A program made the position numbers and the translations under genes. 5,294 bases of DNA from JBFKAV01 sp041621405 (GTDB lineage: Bacteria > Pseudomonadota > Alphaproteobacteria > Rhodobacterales > Rhodobacteraceae): assembly GCA_041621405.1 (NCBI GenBank), contig JBFKAV010000202.1:1-5294 (forward strand). The letters are read 5' to 3'. The first letter of the stretch is position 1. Every line of letters begins with the position of its first letter. The notes below the pieces were generated by a model, which worked only from the letters and a program-made list of their open reading frames with translations, searched no databases and had not been told where the DNA came from. Of this stretch, positions 1 to 5,084 are shown piece by piece.

Positions 1-27
1 GCCGCGCGGGCGACAAGCCCGCGCGGC
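1..27. terminator. GC-rich hairpin at left edge, possible terminator
   Basis: A perfect inverted repeat: an 11-bp stem (1-11 pairing with 17-27) closes a 5-nt loop (GACAA). It lies 68 nt beyond the stop codon of the minus-strand gene at 95-496, so it could end that transcript. It could equally serve a gene entering from the left. No T-tract is visible on the plus strand after it, and on the minus strand the following bases lie outside the window, so an intrinsic terminator is not proven. Confidence 0.45.
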
Positions 28-44
28 CGGGCCCAACCCAAGGA

Positions 45-61
45 GCCGATCTTCGATCGGC
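45..61 (-). terminator. Small hairpin downstream of the 95-496 gene
   Basis: A perfect 7-bp inverted repeat, GCCGATC (45-51) and GATCGGC (55-61), with a 3-nt loop; if the last pair opens, the loop is CUUCG. It begins 33 nt after the minus-strand stop codon at 95-97. On the minus strand it is followed by TCCTTGGGTT, which is only mildly T-rich. It may act with the 1-27 hairpin as a tandem transcript end or 3'-stabilising structure. Confidence 0.35.
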
Positions 62-94
62 GACGAGGGGCGGGAGAGCTTCCGGCCCGGCGAT

Positions 95-496
95 TCAAAC
101 ACCCAGGTCCGGCCCCTGGCAGGTCAGCGGCTCGTCCGACTGGCGCAGCTCGTAGAGCGAGGTCGCCGCCGGGTCGTTCTCGAAGCGCGCGCTGATGCCG
201 GCGCCCTCCCGCCAGAAACTCCAGCACTGCGGCACCAGGTCCAGTTCGTAGACGAAGCAGATCAGGCCGTCGTCCTCGTACCACAGCCCTTCCGCGCACT
301 CGCCGTCGAGGAAGGTCCAGATCACCCGACGGTCGGCCAGGTACTGCTCGGCACCGTAAGGCGCCTCGCCGAGGGAGGCGTAGTAGATCGTCCGCCCGGT
401 CACGTAGGCCTCGAACTCGGCCGCCGACATCGGCGTCTCGGCAGCGGCCACGCCGGCCGCGAGGACGATGGACAGGGCGGTTTGGGCGGCGCGCAT
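95..496 (-). CDS. Small exported four-cysteine protein of unknown function
   Basis: A 133-residue protein I cannot assign to a named family. Residues 1-19 look like a Sec signal peptide: Arg2, a hydrophobic Ala/Leu/Val core, and a likely signal peptidase I site after an Ala-Ala-Ala run (about A19/E20). The mature part (about 114 residues) should be periplasmic. It has four cysteines (C67, C80, C91, C126), compatible with two disulfides, and is rich in Trp, Tyr and acidic residues (W60, W72, W92, W95). There is no membrane segment after the signal, no lipobox, and no recognisable catalytic motif. The ATG at 494-496 is preceded by a good Shine-Dalgarno (AAAGGAAG, GGA about 7 nt upstream), which supports this start. 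It is codirectional with the alkB-like gene, 71 bp downstream of its stop. Coding status is well supported by signal peptide, RBS and compact globular composition; function is unknown. Confidence 0.8.
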   Translation of the reverse strand: MRAAQTALSIVLAAGVAAAETPMSAAEFEAYVTGRTIYYASLGEAPYGAEQYLADRRVIWTFLDGECAEGLWYEDDGLICFVYELDLVPQCWSFWREGAGISARFENDPAATSLYELRQSDEPLTCQGPDLGV

Positions 497-501
497 GGCG
501 G

Positions 502-509
502 CTTCCTTT
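502..509 (-). promoter_or_regulatory. Ribosome binding site of the 95-496 gene
   Basis: On the minus strand this reads AAAGGAAG, with the GGA core about 7 nt before the ATG at 494-496. It is the clearest Shine-Dalgarno among the three minus-strand genes and fixes the start of the small exported protein. It also suggests this gene is translated independently of the one upstream. Confidence 0.6.
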
Positions 510-537
510 GTTGGCCAGCTCCGGAGAAGACCGTCAG

Positions 538-558
538 GGCCGGCCAGCGCCGGCCAGC
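538..558. repeat. 10-bp direct repeat forming a hairpin in the 71-bp gap
   Basis: GCCGGCCAGC occurs twice in tandem (539-548 and 549-558). The same bases form a 7-bp inverted repeat, GGCCGGC (538-544) and GCCGGCC (549-555), around a 4-nt loop. It sits just after the alkB-like stop codon (568-570) and before the RBS of the next minus-strand gene. It could be a weak transcript-end or processing structure, but there is no T-tract and such GC-rich dyads are frequent by chance at this base composition. Confidence 0.4.
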
Positions 559-567
559 CCCGCCGGC

Positions 568-2817
568 TCAGAGATCGTCCTCCGCTTGCTTGGGCGGCAC
601 CGGCGGCGCGCCGCGCAGCAGCGCGGCCAGCGCCCGCGCCGCCAGCGCCGCGCCGTGCACCCGGTACCCCAGGCGCTGACGGAAGCCGGGCGGCTCGGCC
701 TCGGCCGGTTCACCCTCGATCGTGGGCAGCATGCTGCCGCGCGGCGGCGGCTTCGGCCCCGAGGCGACGAGCTTTGCCACCGCCGCCGCGACGCTGTCCT
801 TCTCTGCCGCCGGGCCGGCCGCAGCCTCCGGGCCCGCCGCAGCCTCCGACTCTGGCTCCGGCTCCTCTGCACCGGCAACTTCGGGGCGGGTCCCCGGTCC
901 GGGCCCGGCCTGATCCGACTCCGCCTCGGCCGGCATCGCCGCATCGTCGGGCTGGAACAGCGCGGCCGAGCGGGCCGAGCGGAAGGTCGGCAGGTCATCC
1001 GGCTCCGGCCCAGGCTCCGCAGCCGCCGGCTCCGCCTCGACGTCCGCCTGTTTCTTCTCCTTGCCGGCCCAGAGCAGGGGCGTGCGCGCGCGACCCTCCG
1101 AACTCTGCGCGGCCGACCGCCGCGCGGGCTGCGGCGGCTCGGCCGCCGCCTCGGCGGCGATGGCGGCCGCAGCCTTCTCCAGCCGGCGCAACAGGTGCCG
1201 GCCTTCGTGCCGGTCCTCCTGCCGGTCGTCCGTACCCTCGACCGCACCCGGCTGCGGCTCCTCCGCCCGCGCCTCGACCGCTACTTCTTCCGCGGTCCCG
1301 GCCGGCGCCTCGTCCACCGCCTCGGACGGCGCGACGTGCTCCTCGGCCGAGGCGGCCTCCTCGCGAGCCCCGACCGTTTCTTCCTCGGCCGCCGCCGGCC
1401 GATCCGCCCCGGACCCGGATGGTGCAGCCTGGGCCCTCACCGGCTCCGGCTCCGCCTGCGCCCCGGATCCCTCGGATTCGGGCTCCGGCGCCTCCGGCTC
1501 GGCGGCCTCCGCCGCGTCCTCGGCGGACCCGGCTCGGGGCTCGGGCGGTGCCACCGGCGCGTCGCTCTCCAATCCCGCCGCCGCCAGCGCCGCAACCTCG
1601 GCCAGCATCGCCTCGGCCTCGGCCGCCTCCAACGGCGCACTTGCCGCGGCATCCGCCGCGGTCTCGGCCGCTCTTGCCTTCGCCCTGCGCCGGGACTTCT
1701 CCGGCCTCACCGGCGCCGGCCGCAGCGGCGGCGGCGCCCGCCGTTCGATCGCGCCTTCGTCGATCCGCCGCTGCCAGGTCGCTGCGCGGCGGTCCATCTT
1801 CCGCCGCCACAACGGCGGGACCAGCGCGATCGCCCCCATCACCGGCAGCGAATGGGGCAGTCGCGGCCCCTCGTCGGCGGCCGGCAGCGACAGCTCGGGG
1901 AACGGGCGGCCCGGGTTGGTGTGGTGCTCGGAATGGCGCGGCGCGTTCAGCATCAGCCCGCCCGAGAACCAGTGCGGCGCGTTCCAGGAATGCCAGGGCG
2001 CCACCTGCTCGTAGCGGTCGTCGCCGATGAGCCGGCGGCGAAGCCCGTAGTGCTGGACGTAGTCCGAGAGCAGGAGCTGCAGCTGCGCATAGGCGGCGAG
2101 CAGCAGGTAGGCGATCAGCCCCGAGGCGCCAAAGAGCAGCAACGAAGCCACCGCGAAGCCGATGCCGCCGGCCACGTATTCGGCGTAAGGATGCCTCCAG
2201 AACGGTAGCTCGCGCTCCTTGATCTTGGCGATCGATCGCTCGATCTCCCAGCCCGCGACGAAGGCCCCGGCCCAAGCGACCCGGGCGAAGCTCCAGAATC
2301 CCTCGCCGAGCCGCGCGGTGTTGGGATCATCGGGGGTGGCGACGAAGCGGTGGTGGACCTTCAGGTGCGCCGTGACATGGTGGCCGTAGAGGAGCGAGAT
2401 CAGCACCCACTTGCCCAGGCGGAACAGCCCACGGTCGGGGCGGTGGATGAGCTCGTGGGCATTCGAGTTCGACACCTGCCCGAAGTAGAGCCCGAAGGCG
2501 AAGAGCACGCCCAGCCCTTCGAGGAAGCTCAGTCCGGTCGCCCCCGAAAGCCCCGCCACGCCGAACAGCAGAAGCGGGAAATGCGCCCAGGCCAGCGCCC
2601 GCGACAGCTGCTCGGCGGCCGGGAACTCCGAGCCCGGCCCGGCCTCCGGCCCGGCGGTGGCGATCAGCCGGTCGAGCAGCATCCTCAGTGCCGTCATGTA
2701 GAGAAAGGCGGCCAGGATGAACCAGCCGCCGACCAGCGCGCCCAGTGCCAAAAGCGGAATCGGGATCAGCGTGGCGGCGGCGAAAGGCGAAACCGGACGA
2801 ATGATAAGCGCACTCAT
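568..2817 (-). CDS. AlkB-family di-iron membrane monooxygenase with long Ala/Glu/Pro-rich C-terminal extension
   Basis: The 749-residue protein has two parts. Residues 1-350 form an integral-membrane fatty acid desaturase/alkane hydroxylase domain with hydrophobic segments near 12-46, 75-117, 134-145 and 215-248. It carries the histidine clusters of AlkB enzymes: HELIHR (121-126), AHLKVHH (150-156) followed by VATPDDP (159-165), DYVQHYGL (252-259), and PRHSEHHTNPGRPF (293-306). This family uses a di-iron centre, O2 and electrons from rubredoxin to hydroxylate alkanes or related hydrophobic substrates at the inner membrane; the substrate here is unknown. Residues 361-749 are unusual: by hand count about 27% Ala, 15% Glu and 13% Pro, with no Cys, probably disordered. 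Family members of this type normally end near residue 350. The ATG is the first start after an in-frame TAA four codons upstream, with only a weak Shine-Dalgarno. The catalytic-domain assignment is strong; I leave the symbol blank because alkane activity is unproven. Confidence 0.9.
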   Translation of the reverse strand: MSALIIRPVSPFAAATLIPIPLLALGALVGGWFILAAFLYMTALRMLLDRLIATAGPEAGPGSEFPAAEQLSRALAWAHFPLLLFGVAGLSGATGLSFLEGLGVLFAFGLYFGQVSNSNAHELIHRPDRGLFRLGKWVLISLLYGHHVTAHLKVHHRFVATPDDPNTARLGEGFWSFARVAWAGAFVAGWEIERSIAKIKERELPFWRHPYAEYVAGGIGFAVASLLLFGASGLIAYLLLAAYAQLQLLLSDYVQHYGLRRRLIGDDRYEQVAPWHSWNAPHWFSGGLMLNAPRHSEHHTNPGRPFPELSLPAADEGPRLPHSLPVMGAIALVPPLWRRKMDRRAATWQRRIDEGAIERRAPPPLRPAPVRPEKSRRRAKARAAETAADAAASAPLEAAEAEAMLAEVAALAAAGLESDAPVAPPEPRAGSAEDAAEAAEPEAPEPESEGSGAQAEPEPVRAQAAPSGSGADRPAAAEEETVGAREEAASAEEHVAPSEAVDEAPAGTAEEVAVEARAEEPQPGAVEGTDDRQEDRHEGRHLLRRLEKAAAAIAAEAAAEPPQPARRSAAQSSEGRARTPLLWAGKEKKQADVEAEPAAAEPGPEPDDLPTFRSARSAALFQPDDAAMPAEAESDQAGPGPGTRPEVAGAEEPEPESEAAAGPEAAAGPAAEKDSVAAAVAKLVASGPKPPPRGSMLPTIEGEPAEAEPPGFRQRLGYRVHGAALAARALAALLRGAPPVPPKQAEDDL
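571..1737 (-). other. Low-complexity C-terminal extension of the AlkB homologue
   Basis: This codes for residues 361-749. It starts with an Arg/Pro-rich basic linker (about 357-382), continues as an Ala/Glu coiled or disordered stretch (383-530), and then alternates acidic Pro/Glu/Ala tracts with short, more complex islands near residues 534-556, 575-590, 609-624 and 693-735. The last contains a hydrophobic Ala/Leu stretch (HGAALAARALAALLRG) bordered by Arg residues. No known domain is recognisable. The reading frame is continuous, and no convincing internal RBS and start would make it a separate gene. Confidence 0.75.
808..848 (-). repeat. 18-bp periodic repeat within the extension
   Basis: The 12-mer CCGCAGCCTCCG occurs at 819-830 and again at 837-848, a period of 18 bp. 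It corresponds to the peptide repeat AAAGPE/AAAGPA at residues 660-670. This suggests the low-complexity tail grew at least partly by in-frame tandem duplication or slippage. Confidence 0.5.
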
Positions 2818-2893
2818 GGCAACTGCTTAGCATGCAAAAAGCGATTCTCGCACCACCCGGATCGATGCCCCCGCGCCGTTGCCGAAACGCCGC
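2818..2893 (-). other. 76-bp gap between kinase-like and alkB-like genes
   Basis: This non-coding gap holds the 5' region of the alkB-like gene. On the minus strand it ends in an A/T-richer patch (around 2822-2845, including TTTTTGCATGCTAAGC), unusual for this GC-rich sequence and possibly promoter-like. I cannot place a -10/-35 pair with confidence and see no strong Shine-Dalgarno before the ATG at 2815-2817. Confidence 0.3.
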
Positions 2894-3640
2894 TCATGCC
2901 GGTCCGAATGTCCGGAAGGTGAGCGGGATCGCGCGGAACTCGCGCCCGCCCCTGAGCCGCTGGATCGGCATCGTCAGCGGGTCGATCCAGCGCATCCGGC
3001 GGCAGAACCGGGCGGCGGCCTGCCAGACGCCGCCGGGGTCGTGGGCGCGGTAGCTCTCGGCCAGCGCCGCGGTCTCGGGCGTCGGCCCGCCGGTCTCGGT
3101 GTAGGCCGAGAGAAACAGCATCACCAGGTCCTCGGCATGGCCCTTGAGGCTGTTGCGGCGGGCGGCGAAGCGCTCGAGATCGAGCAACCACGCGGCGCGG
3201 CCGTCCCAGCAGATGTCCTTCAGCGAGGGCCGCCCGTGGCTCTGGCCCTGGGCATGGAAGCGCGCCAGCCCCTCGGCCGCGGCGCGGAAGGCGGCGAGCC
3301 GCCCGGCCTCGGCCAGGCCCTCGTCGTGCAACAGCTGGCGCAGCGAGGGTCCGCAATCCGGGGTCACGAAGAAATCGTCGCCCTCGGCCAGGATCGGCGG
3401 CACCGGCAGGCCCGCCGCGGCCAGCACCTTCATCGCCCGGCGCTCGGCGGCGAAGGCGCGGCGCGGGTTGCCCTTCTGCAGCCGCATCCGGAGCGTCGGC
3501 CGCTCCTCGGTCTTCACCCAGAAACCCTGCCCCGCCGCCTCGATCCGCCACACCCGCTGAGGTGCCGTGCCGCGGGTGGCCTCGGCCAGGGCCGCGAGCT
3601 CGGCCGGGGCCGGGCGAGGAGGGGCGTGATCGGTCGCCAT
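2894..3640 (-). CDS. Kinase-fold protein (WaaP/Kdo-kinase or APH-like) with atypical catalytic loop
   Basis: A 248-residue soluble protein with the layout of a small kinase-like phosphotransferase. Residues 39-44 (GFWVKT) place K43 as the likely ATP-binding lysine, and FAAERRAMKVLAAAGLPVP (63-81) resembles the C-helix with E66 as its partner. A hinge-like PDCGPSLRQLL (94-104) follows, then LARFHAQGQSHGRPSLKDI (125-143) as the catalytic loop and WLLDLERF (151-158) as the metal-binding DFG-equivalent with D154. In standard phosphotransferases the loop reads HGDxxxxN; here Arg137 and Asp142 occupy those places. I recall similar HGRPxxKDI loops in bacterial LPS-core/Kdo-kinase-like proteins, so this may be a subfamily trait, but substrate and activity are unknown. 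The ATG at 3638-3640 is the only start codon after an in-frame upstream TGA and lacks a clear Shine-Dalgarno. It is divergent from ftsY and 76 bp upstream of the alkB-like gene. Confidence 0.75.
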   Translation of the reverse strand: MATDHAPPRPAPAELAALAEATRGTAPQRVWRIEAAGQGFWVKTEERPTLRMRLQKGNPRRAFAAERRAMKVLAAAGLPVPPILAEGDDFFVTPDCGPSLRQLLHDEGLAEAGRLAAFRAAAEGLARFHAQGQSHGRPSLKDICWDGRAAWLLDLERFAARRNSLKGHAEDLVMLFLSAYTETGGPTPETAALAESYRAHDPGGVWQAAARFCRRMRWIDPLTMPIQRLRGGREFRAIPLTFRTFGPA

Positions 3641-3649
3641 GCGGCGGCG

Positions 3650-3678
3650 AGGATAGGCCGCGGCCCGCGGCGCCGCAA
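3650..3678 (-). promoter_or_regulatory. Candidate promoter of the kinase-like gene
   Basis: On the minus strand TTGCGG (plus 3673-3678) and TATCCT (plus 3650-3655) are separated by exactly 17 bp, matching a housekeeping sigma factor -35/-10 layout with imperfect hexamers. Only 9 nt separate the -10 box from the ATG at 3640, so a transcript from here would start at or within a few bases of the start codon. That agrees with the absence of a Shine-Dalgarno. This is a pattern match only. Confidence 0.35.
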
Positions 3679-3680
3679 TC

Positions 3681-3693
3681 GCCCGGATCGGGC
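3681..3693. promoter_or_regulatory. Dyad in the divergent intergenic region, possible operator
   Basis: GCCCG-GAT-CGGGC is a perfect 5-bp dyad around a 3-bp centre. It lies 2 bp upstream of the candidate -35 box of the kinase-like gene, within the 125-bp region shared with the ftsY 5' side. It could bind a regulator, but short GC-rich dyads arise readily by chance here. Confidence 0.2.
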
Positions 3694-3755
3694 ACCGCGT
3701 CCGACCCTTCCCTCACCCGGTCAAAGCGACTAGGTGGAGGCGACCGCAGCAGCAC

Positions 3756-3759
3756 GGAG
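3756..3759 (+). promoter_or_regulatory. Ribosome binding site of ftsY
   Basis: GGAG, 6 nt before the ATG at 3766-3768. It supports that start over the upstream in-frame GTG at 3562, which would lie inside the divergent kinase-like gene. Confidence 0.65.
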
Positions 3760-3765
3760 CCGCCG

Positions 3766-5001
3766 ATGGCGTTCTTCAAGAAACTGAAGGAGAGGCTCTT
3801 CAAGTCCTCTGCTCGTCTCGAGGAAGGCCTCGACGCCATCGTCGCCGAAGGCGGCACGGCCGAGCCCGCCGACACCGCCCCCGGGGCGGAGGCTCCGGCG
3901 CCGACCGCTCCCGAACCGGCGCTCGCCCCGGATCCCGATCCGGCCCCGCCGCCTGCGCCGGAAGCCGCACCCGAACCTGTCCCGGCCCCGAAGCCGGCAC
4001 CCTCGCCAGCGCCAAAGCCGGCTGCGGCCCCGCCGCGCCCGGCTCCGGCGGCCGCGCCGAAACCAGCGCCGGCCCCGGCGCCGTCGCCGGCGGCCCCGGC
4101 CGCCGAGGCGCCGAAGAGCGGCCTCTTCGGCCGCCTGCTCGGGCGCGACGCCGGCCTGCCGATCCTGCGCCGGGCGCTCGACGATGCCATGCTCGAGAGC
4201 CTCGAGGAGCTCCTGATCCAGTCCGACATGGGGGTGGAGACGGCGCTCCGGGTCACCGCTAACCTCGCCGAGGGGCGGATCGGCAAGCGCCTCTCCACCG
4301 AGGAGCTGAAGGCCCTCCTTGCCGCCGAGATCGCCGGCATCATGGACCCCGTGGCCCAGCCTCTGCCGCTCTACCGGACGAAGCCGCAGGTGGTGCTCGT
4401 CGTCGGCGTCAACGGCTCCGGCAAGACCACCACCATCGGCAAGCTCGCCTCCCAGTTCCGCGCCGCCGGCAAGTCGGTGGTGATCGCCGCCTGCGACACC
4501 TTCCGCGCCGCCGCCGTCGAACAGCTGCAGATCTGGGGCGAGCGCGCCGGCGTGCCGGTGCTGACGGCGCCCGAGGGCTCCGACCCGGCGAGCCTCGCCT
4601 TCGACGCGATGGCGAAGGCGCAGAGCGATGGCGCCGACCTCCTGCTGATCGACACCGCCGGTCGGCTGCAGAACCGCCAGGACCTGATGGAGGAGCTCGC
4701 CAAGATCGTCCGGGTGATCCGCAAGCGGGACCCGGAGGCCCCGCACAACACGCTCCTCGTGCTCGACGCCACCACTGGCCAGAACGCGCTCAGCCAGGTC
4801 GAGATCTTCCGCAAGCTCGCCGACGTCTCGGGCCTCGTCATGACCAAGCTCGACGGCACCGCCAAGGGCGGCGTCCTGGTCGCGCTCGCCGACAAGTTCG
4901 GCCTGCCGATCCACGCCATCGGCGTCGGCGAGCAGATCGACGACCTCGCCCCCTTCGACCCAGAGGACTTCGCCCGCGCGCTGACCGGCGCCGCCGTCTA
5001 G
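3766..5001 (+). CDS. ftsY: Signal recognition particle receptor FtsY
   Basis: A 411-residue SRP-type GTPase that docks ribosome-nascent chain-SRP complexes at the inner membrane and delivers membrane proteins to SecYEG, pairing with Ffh and 4.5S RNA. Residues 1-20 (MAFFKKLKERLF and following) form a basic amphipathic, lipid-binding helix. Residues about 31-116 are an Ala/Pro-rich A-domain linker with KPAP-like repeats. The four-helix N domain spans about 117-200 (FGRLLGRD at 121-128). The G domain has GVNGSGKTT (P-loop, 214-222), DTFRAAA (244-250), DTAGR (296-300), LDATTGQN (333-340), TKLDGTAKGG (360-369) and the C-terminal GVGEQIDDLAPFDPEDF segment (386-402). All nucleotide-binding motifs are intact and the length is normal for a short-A-domain FtsY. 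The start is chosen on the GGAG 6 nt upstream and the typical MAFFKK N-terminus. It is divergent from the kinase-like gene and followed by a probable DMT transporter. Confidence 0.98.
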   Translation: MAFFKKLKERLFKSSARLEEGLDAIVAEGGTAEPADTAPGAEAPAPTAPEPALAPDPDPAPPPAPEAAPEPVPAPKPAPSPAPKPAAAPPRPAPAAAPKPAPAPAPSPAAPAAEAPKSGLFGRLLGRDAGLPILRRALDDAMLESLEELLIQSDMGVETALRVTANLAEGRIGKRLSTEELKALLAAEIAGIMDPVAQPLPLYRTKPQVVLVVGVNGSGKTTTIGKLASQFRAAGKSVVIAACDTFRAAAVEQLQIWGERAGVPVLTAPEGSDPASLAFDAMAKAQSDGADLLLIDTAGRLQNRQDLMEELAKIVRVIRKRDPEAPHNTLLVLDATTGQNALSQVEIFRKLADVSGLVMTKLDGTAKGGVLVALADKFGLPIHAIGVGEQIDDLAPFDPEDFARALTGAAV

Positions 5002-5052
5002 AACCTGCTCCCCATGCCCCCTTCCTCTTGTTCGAAACACCGTCGGGGAAGC

Positions 5053-5077
5053 GCGAGGGGGTGGAAAGCCCCCTCGC
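5053..5077 (+). terminator. Strong hairpin between ftsY and the transporter gene
   Basis: A perfect 9-bp stem, GCGAGGGGG (5053-5061) and CCCCCTCGC (5069-5077), closes a 7-nt loop (TGGAAAG). It begins 51 nt after the ftsY stop codon and ends 7 nt before the first possible ATG of the next gene (5085). No T-tract follows, so it is not a textbook intrinsic terminator. It may be a transcript-end or stabilising structure for ftsY mRNA, or a 5'-UTR element affecting translation of the next gene. Confidence 0.5.
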
Positions 5078-5084
5078 TCCGCCG

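Noticed and set aside
571..1608. The alkB-like tail as a separate gene starting at an internal Met such as residue 404
   Set aside because: The frame is continuous with the catalytic domain, and I see no convincing Shine-Dalgarno or composition break at internal Met codons (404, 628, 696).
468..2208. Very long open frames on the plus strand opposite the alkB-like gene (520 and 566 codons)
   Set aside because: Their translations are Arg/Pro/Ala low-complexity sequence with no domain. They are open because the GC-rich opposite strand has few stop codons, while the minus strand carries clear AlkB motifs.
3656..3665. Perfect 10-bp palindrome GGCCGCGGCC in the divergent region
   Set aside because: Short all-GC palindromes are expected often by chance at this base composition, and nothing else marks it as a binding site.
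3705..3740. Possible ftsY promoter (TTCCCT followed 16 bp later by CTAGGT)
   Set aside because: Both hexamers match consensus poorly and no other evidence picks this position over others in the 125-bp region.
3562..3765. Upstream in-frame GTG start for ftsY adding 68 residues
   Set aside because: It would overlap the divergent kinase-like gene and the extra residues are Arg/Pro/Gly-rich. The ATG at 3766 has a GGAG at good spacing and gives the usual MAFFKK N-terminus.
2814..4343. A 509-codon minus-strand frame crossing the kinase-like gene and the start of ftsY
   Set aside because: It is out of frame with the kinase-like gene and antisense to ftsY, its translation is Ala/Gly/Arg/Ser-rich and domain-free, and both true genes have recognisable motifs.
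3730..5040. A 436-codon minus-strand frame opposite ftsY
   Set aside because: It is the antisense shadow of a strongly conserved gene, with no RBS or recognisable motif.
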